From: Rhabdophis nuchalis
Lineage: Eukaryota > Chordata > Lepidosauria > Squamata > Natricidae
Reading direction: 5' to 3'
Assembly (NCBI GenBank): GCA_039707465.1
Contig: CM077651.1
Location: forward strand, 20,891,019 to 20,955,018
Length of the DNA stretch: 64,000 bases
Part shown: positions 43,542 through 55,149 of the stretch, in pieces
How positions within the stretch are numbered: position 1 is the stretch's first letter
Layout of the letters: each line of letters opens with the position of its first letter
Made by a program: the position numbers and the translations under genes
Notes under the pieces: generated by a model
Told to the model about the DNA's origin: nothing
What the model saw: only the letters and a program-made list of their open reading frames with translations
Databases searched by the model: none

Positions 43542-43799
43542 GCTGGCCCTGCGCCACCTGTTTTCCGGGCTATTTTTCAGCCATTTCCGGTCCATGTTTT
43601 CAGCCACTTTCAAGCTGCTTTTCGGGCCATTTTTCAGGCCAAAAAACTGGCCAAAAATGGACCCCTTGCCCAATTGAACAACAATCTGAAGGAGTGCCAC
43701 TCTCCCCTGAGTAAGTAATGAAATATCATTCCAAATGCAAATATCCTGGAGATCCAAAAACACAGAGCCACTTCATCTTGCCAAAGTTAAATTGAAGAT

Positions 43800-44820
43800 G
43801 GCTCATCCAGACCTTTACAGTTCATGGTCAGTCAGCCAGCACTGCCAAAGGATCACTTTTCTCCCTAGGGGTAAAGATATGTAACTGGATATCATCAGCA
43901 TAAACCAAAGGATGACCTTCCCCAGTAGTTCCATGCAGATGTTCAAAGGAAAAGGTGATGGCTCAAGACCTAAGGCACCTCAGATTTCAGGGGCTTTGGG
44001 CTCCAGCTCTCCTCTTCCACCAACAGTGATTGGAACTGTCTGCAGAGGTAGGAGGAAAACTGCCACAACATAGTGCCTCCTACTCCCAGTTCCTGAAACT
44101 GGTCCAGAGGAATATCATAGTTGATAGCACTAAAGCTGCTGAGAAGTACAGGAGGACCAGAATGGTCACATCATTCCAAACTTTCTAAAGGTCACCAGCA
44201 AATGCCACCAATGCCTTTTTGATTCAGTTCCTAGTCTGGACCTTGACTGAGAAGGGTCCAGATGATCTGAATCAGAGGTGGGTTGATCCCGGTTTGGCCC
44301 AGATCAGATGAATCCAAAGTAACAGCGTCAAGAGGCTCCGCCCACCCACTCAGATGCTTCTGCACATGCGCAGAAGTATCATGCTTGTGTGCACTTGAGC
44401 AAACTGGTAGTAAAAAAAATTAGAAATCCACCATTGATCTGAAAGATCGTAGTAGGTATGTGCCAACCACTCTCTAAACAGCAAAGGGAAGATAGGAGAC
44501 TGGGCAAAAATTGTCTAATACTATTACATCCAGGGATGACCTTTTGAGAACAGGGAACACCACCACCTCCTTCAAATCAGGCAGTATCTTACCCTCCTGC
44601 AAAGAGGTATGGACCCAACCACATCCATCTGCCATGAGGCCTTAATCAAGACTCCTCCTAACAGCAAGACTCAGACATGTCTTTGTCACCATCAAACCTA
44701 ACCAGAGACTAACTCTGTGGGCAACATCAAATGATGTTATCTGACAGATGCTGAGAATATTTCTCACAATGATACTACAAGGCCTTTTCCAGCATCTCCT
44801 CACCTAACTCACCTAACTCA
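43800..44820 (-). mobile_element. Old L2-like LINE, RT part, split by a hAT element
   Basis: On the minus strand: LYFSAAL plus a shifted INYDIPLDQFQELGVGGTML, WQFSSYLCRQFQSLLVEE, then VYADDIQLHI near 43912-43886. These follow the order FDT(I/V)(D/N)H, SSYLSGR and Y(A/T)DD of the L2 copies at 21661 and 23490. Frameshifts are frequent, so it is much older than those. Confidence 0.7.
44273..44436. mobile_element. hAT-type short element, 164 bp
   Basis: Termini CAGAGGTGGGTTGAT and GAAATCCACCATTG. Octamers ATCTGAAT / ATCTGAAA flank it (44265-44272, 44437-44444). It lies within the old L2. Confidence 0.85.
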
Positions 44821-45944
44821 ACTAAACCTTTTTAAATCATGCAGATTCCAGATACAATTCTTTTTGGAATGCTGGATGATCCTAAGGTAAAAAGTATGAC
44901 CTTAAAGAACTGAAGACTGGTAGTGGATGCATATCTTAGATACACCTTAAATGCACCCTTTGACCTTCCAATATAAAGTATAAACCTGCACAGCCTGAAT
45001 ACGTATCGCCAAACTGTGACCATGATCCTTTTATGAAGATGCATCCCACTGGAGAGAAGAAGAGAGGAATCAATGAAGCTAACTAGATTCTGTGTTGTAC
45101 TGCAAAAGATCATCAATAACTTCATCATCCCCTATAGTTTACATATTCTTCTCTTTGCCATTGTAAATGGTAGGGTTCTGAGGACAAAATAACCTTACCC
45201 ATAACACCATTCCTCACCAAAGGAGAAGATCGACCAAGAGCACCTCCATTTCATTAATTTATTGGCCTATATCCAGGCTGCTGCTAATTGCCAATTGAAT
45301 ACTAGCATTATCTCACTTGAATCAGATGTAAAGGAGAGAGCTGGATTTCATTAGCATATTGATGAGACTGCAATCTAGCAGTTCTATTTAAGCTCCAGAA
45401 TGTATTACAAAGATATGTTAGGACTTTGCTCTGTGTAGGGAAAACTTTAATTAGATTTTAAACTAGGTTGCAGAAATACTGTGTTTAGAATAATCAGACA
45501 AGTAACGTTTATGCAGCGATAATGTACAGGTTGCAAAAACTAGCTTAACATTTGATTTAAAATTATAATCAGTGAAGATATTTAAAATGCATGCATTTCT
45601 TTTCGCACTGCAATGGAATATAATTAAAAGTTGATGTCGGAACAACCTAGCTGTCAGATAATGCTGAACTAATGCCCAGTAAAATAACCTTAGACACACG
45701 ATGACCTTTCTTGTTTAAATATTCGTTCAATTTGGTGCTGGAAAAATAAGGGATTTGCCTCATAATCTCATCAGAAAAACCCTTTATGTTCTGAAAACCA
45801 TTTTTGATTTTTATTATTATTATATAGAAGAAATGCATCCTAAATGTTTGAGAGAAAAGGGTGTCTGAAGAAAGGAATGATCTTGAATCAGCAGTACAGG
45901 ACACCCAAAATGTTCTCGGTAAAGTATCTTTAATGTTGATTTGG
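44821..45944. other. Unassigned sequence
   Basis: No recognised repeat or gene. Frames of 78-98 codons have no domain. Confidence 0.5.
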
Positions 45945-45952
45945 GTTAGACC

Positions 45953-46188
45953 CAGAGGTGGGTTTCACATAATGTTACTACCGTGCACCAAACTGTGATT
46001 GTGCATGTACATACATTCACTTTGTGGGTGCGCACACCTTCCACAGATGCACTTTGCTCATGTGTGTGGTTTGCAATCATGCACGTGGCTTAGGAAATGT
46101 GGCTAAATAGGACGCCATAGAGCTGGGGCGGGTGGGCGGCTCAGACTGTTCGCCTGAATCGGTCCAAACCAGCTGAATATCACCCCTA
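45953..46188. mobile_element. hAT-type short element, 236 bp
   Basis: Termini CAGAGGTGGGTTTCACA and GAATATCACCCCTA. Octamers GTTAGACC / GTTAGACG flank it (45945-45952, 46189-46196). The interior has TGCGCACACC and a GGTCCAAACCAGCTGAAT end. Confidence 0.85.
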
Positions 46189-46196
46189 GTTAGACG

Positions 46197-46914
46197 TCTT
46201 CTAACTAGAGAATCTCAGAATCTGGAAGACAAATTTCTCATTCTCATTTATAGCGTGTCTATTAGGGATGAGTTTCTCTGAATAATTTGAAATCCATCCT
46301 CCAAGGTTCTTTATCAGTTGGGTTAAGATGCCAATTATGAGCTAAGTTGACTTCATCTCATGACGGTTTAGGTCTACCCTTTCTTCCATTCCTTGCCTTG
46401 CCTTGCCTTGCTATGATCTCCTACTGATTTTCTAAAATAAAATTGAAACATTCTAAATCTCTTTAGAACACTGGCTGATTCTGGCATGAGACTTCATGGA
46501 TTACGGCTTTATGGAGTACAGGTTTTTTTTTTAAAATTAAAATTAAAGCGTTAACAATTTCATTTCTTTCTTTTTTTAAAGATTTTGAGATATATCTTAT
46601 CACAAGAATCCAGACAACCACTTGATGGTTTCAAAGAATTAATATTTTCTCTGTCCCTTTCTAGTACTATCTGAATTTTTGCAGTTCAGGTGTGCTTTTC
46701 CAGTCTTGTTGGGAATTTAAGCCCTTCAATCTGCCTAGCTCTCCCACAGCTACAATTTTCTCCCATTTCCCTCATCCATATGACATTCTGGTGCTTTTTC
46801 TTTTCACTTCCATTTCTCCATCTCCTCCTTTATGCATCCTTCTCTACTTTCTCCCTAGGTCTCTCCTATTCTCCTCTCCACTCCTTTCAATCCAGCATCT
46901 GTTTTACTCCCCAA
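46197..46914. other. Unassigned, with short (CCTTG)n
   Basis: (CCTTG)4 lies at 46390-46411. 46650-46900 is pyrimidine-rich on the plus strand, which yields long frames without domains. Confidence 0.5.
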
Positions 46915-46970
46915 AAGCTAGGTGCATCTTATAATCTGGAGAGTCTTATAGTCCAAATAAATACAGTATA
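46915..46970. mobile_element. End fragment of the TATAAGACGCACC family
   Basis: TAGGTGCATCTTATAATCTG and TCTTATAGTCC... ATACAGTA are one right end. It directly precedes the complete copy at 46989. Confidence 0.55.
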
Positions 46971-46988
46971 TTTGTAAAAAGAGAGCTA

Positions 46989-47346
46989 CTGTATTTTTCA
47001 GATTATAAGACGCACCTTTCTCCCCCTCAAAGAGCGTGGAAATGTTGGTGCATCTTATACACCAAATAGAGCCATTTTTGACCTCCCGAAGCCCTGCTCC
47101 CACATCCTATTTTTGCCTTCTCCCAGCCCCCAGAAGCACTCTGCAGGCTTCAGCGAGGATGGGGAAAGGCAAAAATGCCCCTGTTTTGGGGGAAAACAGG
47201 TAGATTTTTGCCTTCCACAGCCCTGCTGAAGCCTGCAGACTGCTCCTGGGGGCTGGGGAGGAGAAAAACTTTTTTTTTCTTAGTTACTTCTTTGAAATCT
47301 TGGTATGTCTTATACACCGGTGCGTCTTATAGTCTGAAAAATATGG
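46989..47346. mobile_element. TA-flanked inverted-repeat element, 358 bp
   Basis: Left end CTGTATTTTTCAGATTATAA then GACGCACC; right end GGTGCGTCTTATAGTCTG then AAAAATATGG. The two are inverted repeats of about 28 bp with few mismatches, flanked by TA on both sides. The interior is GC-rich (CCTGCTCCC, GCTCCTGGGGGCTGGGG). TA duplication suggests Tc1/mariner-like mobilisation, but no transposase is seen. Confidence 0.8.
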
Positions 47347-47348
47347 TA

Positions 47349-48309
47349 TGTATGTATATATCACTGTACATACATTACTGTATTACATTTGGGTCAGAGA
47401 CCCAGGTACAAGTCTTCAGTTCACTGTTTGACTATAAGCCAGTCATTTTTATTTAGGATTATCTCACTGGGTTGCTTAGGAGATAAAATGAGAGGAAAGT
47501 GTCCCACCCATGTAGGCTATCTTATGGTCTCAGAGAAAAATTCAAAAATAAATCAATTTCGCATGCAGCAATAATAAAGCAACTATTTTAATTTAATCCG
47601 GTTTTTGATGGATTAAACCGTGGTAGTGGAAAATATAGTAATATAGTAAAATTCAGAAAATGTTAAATGACTTTTTACAGTTGTAATTCAGATTCCTCCA
47701 GTTTGCTTAATTCTCAACACTCGGCTGTTGCTTGGATTGATTATACTTTTCAGCTGCTATTTCCCTGTAATTGGAGCACACCTTACAAATCAGTTGGATT
47801 TGAGCCCTTTTTTTTCCCTTAATGAGCAAAAGTACTTTATAAACTCTTCACTCACCTGCCTCCACAATAATTAAGTGAGTCAGTAGGACTCAATGCCAAA
47901 AACAGAGAAGTATTTAAGTGCTGGCTTTATCTTTTTATCTTTTGTGGAAAAGCATTCTTGAAACGGTTGGAGACCTGAAGTTCCATGGATCTACCCCAGC
48001 CAATTATTTTGGGCAGGGGAAAATTCTATTAAATTAAAAATATCAAGAGAAACTGGAATGACTCAAAACAAAACCCCAGCCTTTGCAACCTAGGAACAAA
48101 AAGTGCCTTTGGGTAATGCAAAGGAATCAGAATCGTTTTTTAGGGAATTAAAATGGTAAGGAGGCTGTGCTGGCACCTTGCAAAGACACAGGTGTTTCAG
48201 GAGGATTTGAGACAAAGGCATTTAATTGTAGAACTGAAGTGTATTTTAATCACAGAAAGTGCCTGAGAGGTTATAATGGGATGAAGGAATAACCTTGAGG
48301 ATCAAGAGG
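47349..48309. other. Unassigned sequence
   Basis: No recognised element. Confidence 0.45.
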
Positions 48310-48674
48310 AAGAGCTGCAAACATGACAACGGTTAGAAAAAAAGAGCAGCCTATAAGGAAAATTTGTATAAAATGTTTTACCGTTGGCATCTACCTCCAG
48401 CGAGATTGGCCAAAATGTTTCCAAATCGCTCATCAGTATGTTGGAGATGTGACTATAAGCAAGGAATCTTCTACTATATGTGATGGACCTGTACCAAAGC
48501 TAGAGAGTATTGACTTAAAATAAAGGAATTGCTGGAACAAATTACAGAACAAAAGATCGAATGGAAACAAGAAGTATTCCTATTGGGCATATTAGGTGAT
48601 AAAATGTGTAAAACAAATTCCAATATATAATATTACATATATTAACTGCAACAAGAATAGTATTTGCTCAATAC
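48310..48674 (+). mobile_element. L1 LINE fragment a, ORF2 C terminus
   Basis: In one frame it reads RWHLPPARLAKMFPNRSSVC-like L1 ORF2 sequence. In the next frame it reads CWRCDYKQGIFYYM, a stop, then WTCTKA, the L1 C-terminal cysteine/histidine segment, with the His replaced. It breaks off after AAGAATAGTATTTGCTCAA (48653-48671). Confidence 0.75.
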
Positions 48675-49560
48675 CTCTCCTAAATGCTGGAAATGTGAAT
48701 CAATACATGGAACATATTACCACCTATGGTGGACCTGTTTAGTCTTGGAGGAGACTAAAAAAATTTGGAAAAGGATCAAAAATTGGTTGGAGGCAATAAC
48801 AGGAGTTAGGAATAATGTCTGGGAAATACAAAAAAGAAATCCAGTATTTAATACTACATATAATTATGGCAACAAGGATTGCCTTTGCCCAGAAATGGAA
48901 AAACAAATAAACTCCGCGAAGATGAAATAATAAGAAAGGTTATGGATTGTGCTGAAATGGACAAATTAACTAAAGAAATCCAGGGAAACGAAGAATCAGA
49001 ATTCTACCAGATATGGGATAAATGGTTTGGGGGATGGAAGAAAGAAACAAGAACCAATGAAGGAATACAACAAAACTTAAAAATAGTAGCTATGAGTAAA
49101 ATAAGAGGGTTTAGAATGATGAAATCCAAATGAAATATAACAGAAGGGGAAATAATATAAGATGAGCAGCATCAATTGACAATTGCTATTAGAAAGAACA
49201 GGAAGTTCCTGTTCGTATTGTATGGTGTAAATGTAGTGTATGTCTTAAGTTTTGTGTGGGTGTATTCTACACGTTTGTAAATATTTTTTTTTTTTTTTAA
49301 AGAATAAGAATAGTATTTGCTCAAAATTGAGCAATTGCTGTAATTCCTGAAACGGATGTCAGTATGAAACAAAGATTGAATGTATGAATTTTAAAATGTG
49401 ATATATATGTATCTCTAACCAACATTTAATCAATTATATTTTGTATGAAGACCCGGGTGGGACCACCAACCCTGACATGGAAGCTCCAAAATATTTTTTA
49501 TGAACCCTGTATACCCCTTTCCTTTTCTATAACCTGTAAAACCAATAAAAATTGTTTTTT
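48675..49560 (+). mobile_element. L1 LINE fragment b, ORF2 C terminus and 3' UTR
   Basis: Frames at 48664-48930 and 48879-49133 carry CWKCESIHGTYYHLWWTC (C-x2-C-x8-H-x4-C intact), KKIWKRIKNWLEAITGV and KVMDCAEMDKLTKEIQGN, WDKWFGGWKKET. The 3' UTR ends near AACCAATAAAAATTGTTTTT. A T/A-rich break at 49285-49306 repeats the AAGAATAGTATTTGCTCAA junction. Confidence 0.8.
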
Positions 49561-49564
49561 TTTT

Positions 49565-49990
49565 AAAGAATAGTATTTGTTCAAAATTGGAAACAGAATA
49601 ATATCCCTTCAGATGTAATGATAATAAGAAAGGTACTTGAGTGTGCAGAGATGGATAGGTTAGCCATGGAACTGAAGGATAGAGAAGAATCGGAGTATCA
49701 TAAAGTGTGGAGTAGATGGTATAAATGGTTGGAGGATAGACGCAAGATATTGTATAAGAATTAAGTATTATCTACAACAAATATGATAACACTGTATATA
49801 TCTGTAAATATTACTATATGCTAAGCGACTATATAATATAGAGTATATCAGAGAACATAGAAATAGAACTTATGTAAATCTGAATGACATTAATGTTACT
49901 GATACGGAATTGCTGTAATGAGTGGAAATTGGTGTTTTGTTTTTTTAACGTTTAAATAAGTTTAATAAAAAATATTTTTTTAAAAAAAGA
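49565..49990 (+). mobile_element. L1 LINE fragment c
   Basis: Begins AAGAATAGTATTTGTTCAA, then encodes IIRKVLECAEMDRLAMELK and WSRWYKWLEDRRK, homologous to fragment b. It ends in GTTTAATAAAAAATATTTTT and an A-rich tail. Confidence 0.8.
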
Positions 49991-50109
49991 AAAAACTCTA
50001 GGGCAGAAGCGTAACTTGAAAGAAGACCCTCTCCAGTTGTTATGCAGATTAGGGAAGGATGGGGGAAGTAAGAAGTCTATAGAGATTCTACATCATCCAG
50101 GTCATGGTT

Positions 50110-50310
50110 GTCCCAAAGGTGCTCTTTTAGGAGGCAACTGGACTTTCTTGATTTTTCTTTTGAAGACGTTTCGCTTCTCGTCCAAGAAGCTTCTTCATCT
50201 TTTTCCCAGTATCCTGTCAGAGCTGAAGAAGCTTCTTGGATGAAAGCAAAACGTCTCCAAAAGAAAAAACAAGAAAGTCCAGTTGCTTCCTGAAAAAGCA
50301 CCTTTGGGAT
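50110..50310. repeat. Palindrome with ~92-bp arms
   Basis: The left arm 50110-50201 (GTCCCAAAGGTGCTCTTTTA ... AAGAAGCTTCTTCATC) and right arm 50219-50310 (GCTGAAGAAGCTTCTTGG ... AAGCACCTTTGGGAT) are inverted copies with roughly 85-90% identity by eye, separated by about 17 bp. The motif resembles sequence around GIY-YIG retroelement ends in vertebrates, but I cannot assign it. Confidence 0.75.
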
Positions 50311-50644
50311 GGTGTGAAGAACATTCAGACCTGCAAGAATATGTTACAATGGCTACATAATAAAAGGAATATTAGTGTGTGTGTTTTTAGTTTCCAAATT
50401 TGGTCTATCTAGAAGATAGACCAAATGGCTCCATTATGACCACAGGATGGATTCCAATGAGAATGTCCTTTTGTGCAACATGTACCAGGAAAAAGATTTA
50501 TAGAAGTGAAGAAACACATCCATGTTATCAAACACAGACATATTTGGCTAGGCAAATAAGGAAAAATAAGTTAGCCAAACACATGTATATTATCTGAAAC
50601 TAAACGTTGCCAGGGCCCTTACAGTAAAATGTCTTTTGTTATTA

Positions 50645-51108
50645 TTGTTAGTTGCAAAGTCATGTCCGACCCATTGCAACCCCATGGACAACATTCCTCC
50701 AGGCCTTCCTGTACTCTATCATCCTCTGGAGTCCATTTAAGCTCATGCCTACTGCTTCAGTGACTCCATCCAGCCACCTCATTCTCTGTTATCCCGTTCT
50801 TCTTTTGCCCTTTCCCAGCATTAGGCTCTTCTCCTTCCTTCTCATTAGGTGGCCAAAGGATTTGAGTTTCATCTTCTGGATCTGTCCTTCTAAAGAGCAG
50901 TCAAGATTGATCTTCTCTAGGACTGACCGGTTTGATTGCCTTGCAGTCTAAGGGACTCACAGGAGTCTTCTCCAGCACCATAGTTCAAAGGCCTCAATTC
51001 TTTGGCGCTCAGCCTTTCTTATGGTCCAACTTTCACATTGCAACTGGAAAAACCATAGCCTTGATTATACACACTTTTGTTGGCAGGTTGATGTCTCTGC
51101 TTTTTAGT
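50645..51108 (-). mobile_element. Bov-B (RTE clade) LINE, 3' part
   Basis: Inverted Bov-B 3' end GTCATGTCCGACCCATTGC, then CCATGGACAACATTCCTCC and the C-terminal coding region, up to GATGTCTCTGCTTTTTAGTA. It extends about 220 bp further 5' than the copy at 33664. The plus-strand frames over it are antisense. Confidence 0.9.
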
Positions 51109-52070
51109 AAAAGCATCTTGACCACAAGGAATGCCCAGAAAATATCTGTTCCTGATGGTCAGTGCTTTTTTGTAGGTGTGTCCACCTCTCTGTTTAAAGA
51201 AGACACAGTTAACAGGATTAGTAGGAAATATCTCAAAAGGTTAGTGGGAAGGCAAGAAGCGATTCATTTTATGGATCCCCTTTTCCTGTACAGATCCATC
51301 TGGCCATTCATTTGGAGTAGGCATGCTCAATTGAAAGTGGGACATTTGCCAGCGATTCCTATGGGGTAATTTCTGAGATGGCCATTCCTGTTGTTTAATT
51401 TTCTCTTTGTTTATCAATGTATTTATGCATCACATATTTCCTGGCAAAGTTAGTCTGCAGTAGTTAATTGGCACAGAATGTACTGTAGTTATCTTGCTAT
51501 TCATACGTGCTTTGAGCTAAAATTTGCTGCTACGCAAATCCTTTGGAAGTTCAACGAAGTTTGGAGACATCTACAAAACACCTCTTTTGATATGTTTGGA
51601 GCAGCAGTTTCATTCTCCCAACTGGCATGGTTGCTTTGTATATTGCTCCCATCTACAGTCTCTCAGTGTTGTGTATCTCAAAAATGATACAGCTGCTCTA
51701 ATTATTTAAACACATGGACAGTGGTGAGTTTCACAGGGTTTTAGTGACCATGGACCAGAAAGTAGATTTCCTGACATTTCACCAAGAAATATGGTTGGCG
51801 TCTTCGGATCATAGCAGTCTGATAATGACCAATCAGAAGCCAGCATGAATAAAGAACCATCCAGGAATCAGTACTGTACTACCAAAAAGACCAATGAAGA
51901 ATGGGCATAAACAAAAAACCAATCAGTGATCAGCCCCACCAACCTACTATAAATCAGAAACAAGTCTGGCTAAATATTAATAAGAAATCAGATCACCTGA
52001 CTATAAAGATCCCCTTGCTTTTGAAGATGTAAGCCACAGTTGCTGGTGATGCATCTGGAAATTTAATTTT
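51109..52070. other. Unassigned sequence
   Basis: No recognised gene. 51740-52060 has CCAATCAGAAGCC / CCAATCAGTGATC spacing that may belong to an unknown repeat leading into (GATA)n. Confidence 0.4.

Positions 52071-52160
<90 letters not shown>
52071..52160. repeat. (GATA)n microsatellite
   Basis: About 22 uninterrupted GATA units. (GATA)n tracts are common in snakes. Confidence 0.97.
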
Positions 52161-52161
<1 letters not shown>

Positions 52162-53035
52162 TGATTAATATTTGATATGCGTGTCTGTTTGTGTTTGTGG
52201 TTCTTCCTATTTTCTTTTCTCTGTTTTGCTACTGTTTATCAGTTGGCCTTTTCCTCCTATGCTGATTTCTTTCTTGTACTTTTAAAGTCCTTTTAAAAGT
52301 TGTAATAAAATTAAATTAAATAAGCAAGCAAGCAACAAACAATGGGGTTTTTGCAAAGCATTTGTTCTGAAGGACTGGCACAGTCTTAATAATAATTGCT
52401 GCCATTATTGTTATTATGTTCCTGTTTTATACCTTTAATTCTTATGATTTTGCATGAGTTTAATGTTCTATGGATTTAGTGGTGCTTTTTATTGTCTATC
52501 TGCATCCAGTCAGTCACATTGGATTTTCTGAGACTATTAATTTGTTCGCTCCATTCTTTAATGCATCCTCTTTCATATTACTTTTTAACAAAAAAAAGTG
52601 CAATAAAATACTTACAAATAAATACACAAATGAATAAGGAAAATGGCTATTTCATGACTGGCTAAACTGCTTTGTCATCCATTTTGTGAGTGCATTTGAA
52701 GCATGTGATCAAAATTCAAGACTTTTGATTAAAATGTTTTAAGGAGGCATATCTGCTTAGACAGGCTGGCAACATACAGATAACCCAGCTCCTTTCTTGT
52801 GATAATGAGCTTTTTCCATTTTCCATTTTACGAGCTAATGTTATTCAGCCAATATTTCAAACATATTGTGCTTTCTAACTTCAGTATGGAGATTGCCGAA
52901 AAGTATCCATATTATATACATACATTTCTGCAGTGAGACAAGAACACCTGAAGGATGAATAACATCAGTCTTGACAGCAATAGCTTGCTGGAATTTCCCT
53001 ACAATTTTAGTACAATACTATATGTGTTCACATTG
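52161..53035. other. Unassigned AT-rich sequence
   Basis: Nothing recognised. Confidence 0.45.
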
Positions 53036-53043
53036 GATGGAAT

Positions 53044-53308
53044 CAGTAGTGAAATTCAATGCTTTTACTACCAGTTCTTTGGGTGTGGCTTAGTGGACGT
53101 GGTGTGGCTTGGTGGGTGTGGCTTGGTGGGTGTGGCAGGGGAAGGATACCGCAAGATCTCCATTCCCACCCCACTCTGGGGCCATCCACAGGTGGCATTT
53201 GCCGGTTCTCCAAGCTATTCAAAATTTATGCTGCCAGTTCTCCAAACTACTCAAACTTTCCACTACCGGTTCTCCAGAACCTGTCAGAACCTGCTGGATT
53301 TCACTCCA
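53044..53308. mobile_element. hAT-type short element, 265 bp
   Basis: Termini CAGTAGTGAAATTCAATGC and GCTGGATTTCACTCCA. GATGGAAT flanks it exactly (53036-53043, 53309-53316). The interior shares GGTGTGGCTTGGTGGGTGTG and CCAGTTCTCC with 6140-6433. Confidence 0.9.
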
Positions 53309-53385
53309 GATGGAATCCTAGGTAGTCCCTCCCTGTCAGCAGGAATAGGATGGGACAAGAGTAGGATCAATCAGAAAAGTAACTG

Positions 53386-53600
53386 TCCAATCTTTTCTTA
53401 AAAACCTCCAGTGATGAAGCACCCACAACTTCTGAAGGCAAGCTGTTCCACTGGTTTAATTGTCCTCACTGTTAGGAAGTTTCTTCTTAATTCCAGGTTG
53501 CTCCTCTACACTTTTTTTCCCAAAAACCCAACATCTTTTTCGTAATGTGGTGACCAAAACTGGATGCAGTATTCCAGGATGAGTAGAACTAGAACAATAT
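53386..53600 (-). mobile_element. CR1 LINE C-terminal/3' fragment
   Basis: TCCAATCTTTTCTTAAAAAC, CACCCACAACTTCTGAAGG, GTTCCACTGGTTTAATTGTC and GACCAAAACTGGATGCAGTA are the inverted CR1 C-terminal region. The tail is missing. Confidence 0.8.
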
Positions 53601-54198
53601 TGTCTTATGTTGCTTGTGGTGGACAGAGTGGCGATCTAGATTTGTAAATCTATAAATTTAACTTATGGCAGCACTGGGCACTATTTATATGTGGGATATG
53701 TCAGTTCTATTGCCTTCCATCTTCATCTGTTTCTATTGTTCTCTGGTGAGTTCATGACTAACCCAGATTGCAACTGGATAAGATATAAACAGGTTCAAAG
53801 TGATTTCAGGTAGGAGTGATGATATTTGAAAGATATTTTTTCTGTGCACAGGGACATTACTTGCACTAGACAGGGTTATATTTTCTCTGAAAAAGCAAAT
53901 ACGTCATTTAGGGGAGCCTTTTGTCCATGCTGACCTGGATAGGCCAAGGAGCACCTATTTCCAGAATCCACCAACTCTGTCCGTCTCTTCTTTGAGGCAG
54001 GTACCACATGGTTAAACTACTGTAAAATGCTGGATATGGAAAGCCTCCCGAAGGAGATTTAGAAATTTCAGAGGATCCAGAATGCAGTGACCAGTTTTAT
54101 GCCAGGTTTACATGAAGGGAGTATCTGACACCTGTACTTGGTATAGCTGCTTTGGAAGCCCATGAATTTCTAGATTCAAATTCAGTGCATATTTGTTC
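53601..54198. other. Unassigned sequence
   Basis: No recognised element. Confidence 0.45.
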
Positions 54199-54206
54199 AT
54201 ATAGAG

Positions 54207-54586
54207 CAGGGGTATCAAACTCCATTTCACTGAGGGCCACATCAGGGTTGTGTTTGACCTCAGAGTACCGGGTGGACGTGGCCAGGGTAGGTGTGGCCAG
54301 TTCAACATAAATCATATTGGGGGTGCCTGTGGTGGCCCAAGCACTGAAAGGCGATCAAACCAGTGTGACCCTCCCAAGCTCCGTTTTCACTGGCAGAGGG
54401 TTGCAGGAAGCCATCACAGCCGAAAACAGAGCTCAGATGGGCCACACATGGCCCTCCTTAGCGCCATTAACACTGGTAGAAGCCCTGTGGGCCACTCCAT
54501 CACTGTTTCCAAGGCAGCCCCACAGGCCAGATCTAAACACCCTGTGGGACGGATCCAGCCCGCAGGTCTTCAGTTTGACACCCTTG
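54207..54586. mobile_element. hAT-type short element, 380 bp
   Basis: Termini CAGGGGTATCAAACTCC and CAGTTTGACACCCTTG. ATATAGAG flanks it exactly (54199-54206, 54587-54594). The interior includes GTGGCCAGGGTAGGTGTGGC and CCGTTTTCACTGGCAGAGGG. It is the longest member of this family in the window and has no transposase. Confidence 0.95.
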
Positions 54587-54594
54587 ATATAGAG

Positions 54595-55149
54595 TAGAAA
54601 TCCCTAAATATCTTGGGCTGTGAATTGAAAGCTTCAATCATAGCAAAGAGTTTATAGTCAAGCTGAAAGAAGGCCCATTCAGGCAATCCAGTTTCTCTTA
54701 AAGGAAGGAGAAAGAGACAGCAGGTGGGAGCCTGTGCATGCTATAATTAAGCATGAGTTTAATTGGGCTTGATATGTGAAGTAGGCTTTTATCAAAAGAG
54801 GTGATATGAAAACAGGGATCCAGAAATTATTGTGTTATGATGGACTGCTGTACTGAGTTAATAGAAAATCTTGCACTAGACCTGTGTCAGCAGTTGGTAT
54901 ATCTAGGAAACAGCCTTTTCCTTGTTTGGCATATTGATCTGCATTAGGCCACACGTTAGATTTAGCTCCACATTAATCCCACCAGCTTGATATTGATTGT
55001 TGGAAGGATAGAATTGTATGAATTGAGGGAGCGATCACTCCCCAGTTCTCAGCTCTGCTCAGATCACTACAACTTGAGACATCACATATATTTTGAGGTG
55101 AGAGTGGAACAGATGATTTAACATTTAAAAGAGAATATTTGTAGCTCAG
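54595..55149. other. Unassigned sequence
   Basis: No recognised element. Confidence 0.45.

Noticed and set aside
43452..43715. Target duplication for the miniature element at 43452
   Set aside because: The octamers after 43541 do not match those before 43452, and a possible GAGTAAG near 43708 is inverted rather than direct.
48323..49133. Possible novel Cys/His zinc protein
   Set aside because: The C-x2-C-x8-H-x4-C segment and its surroundings match the C terminus of L1 ORF2.
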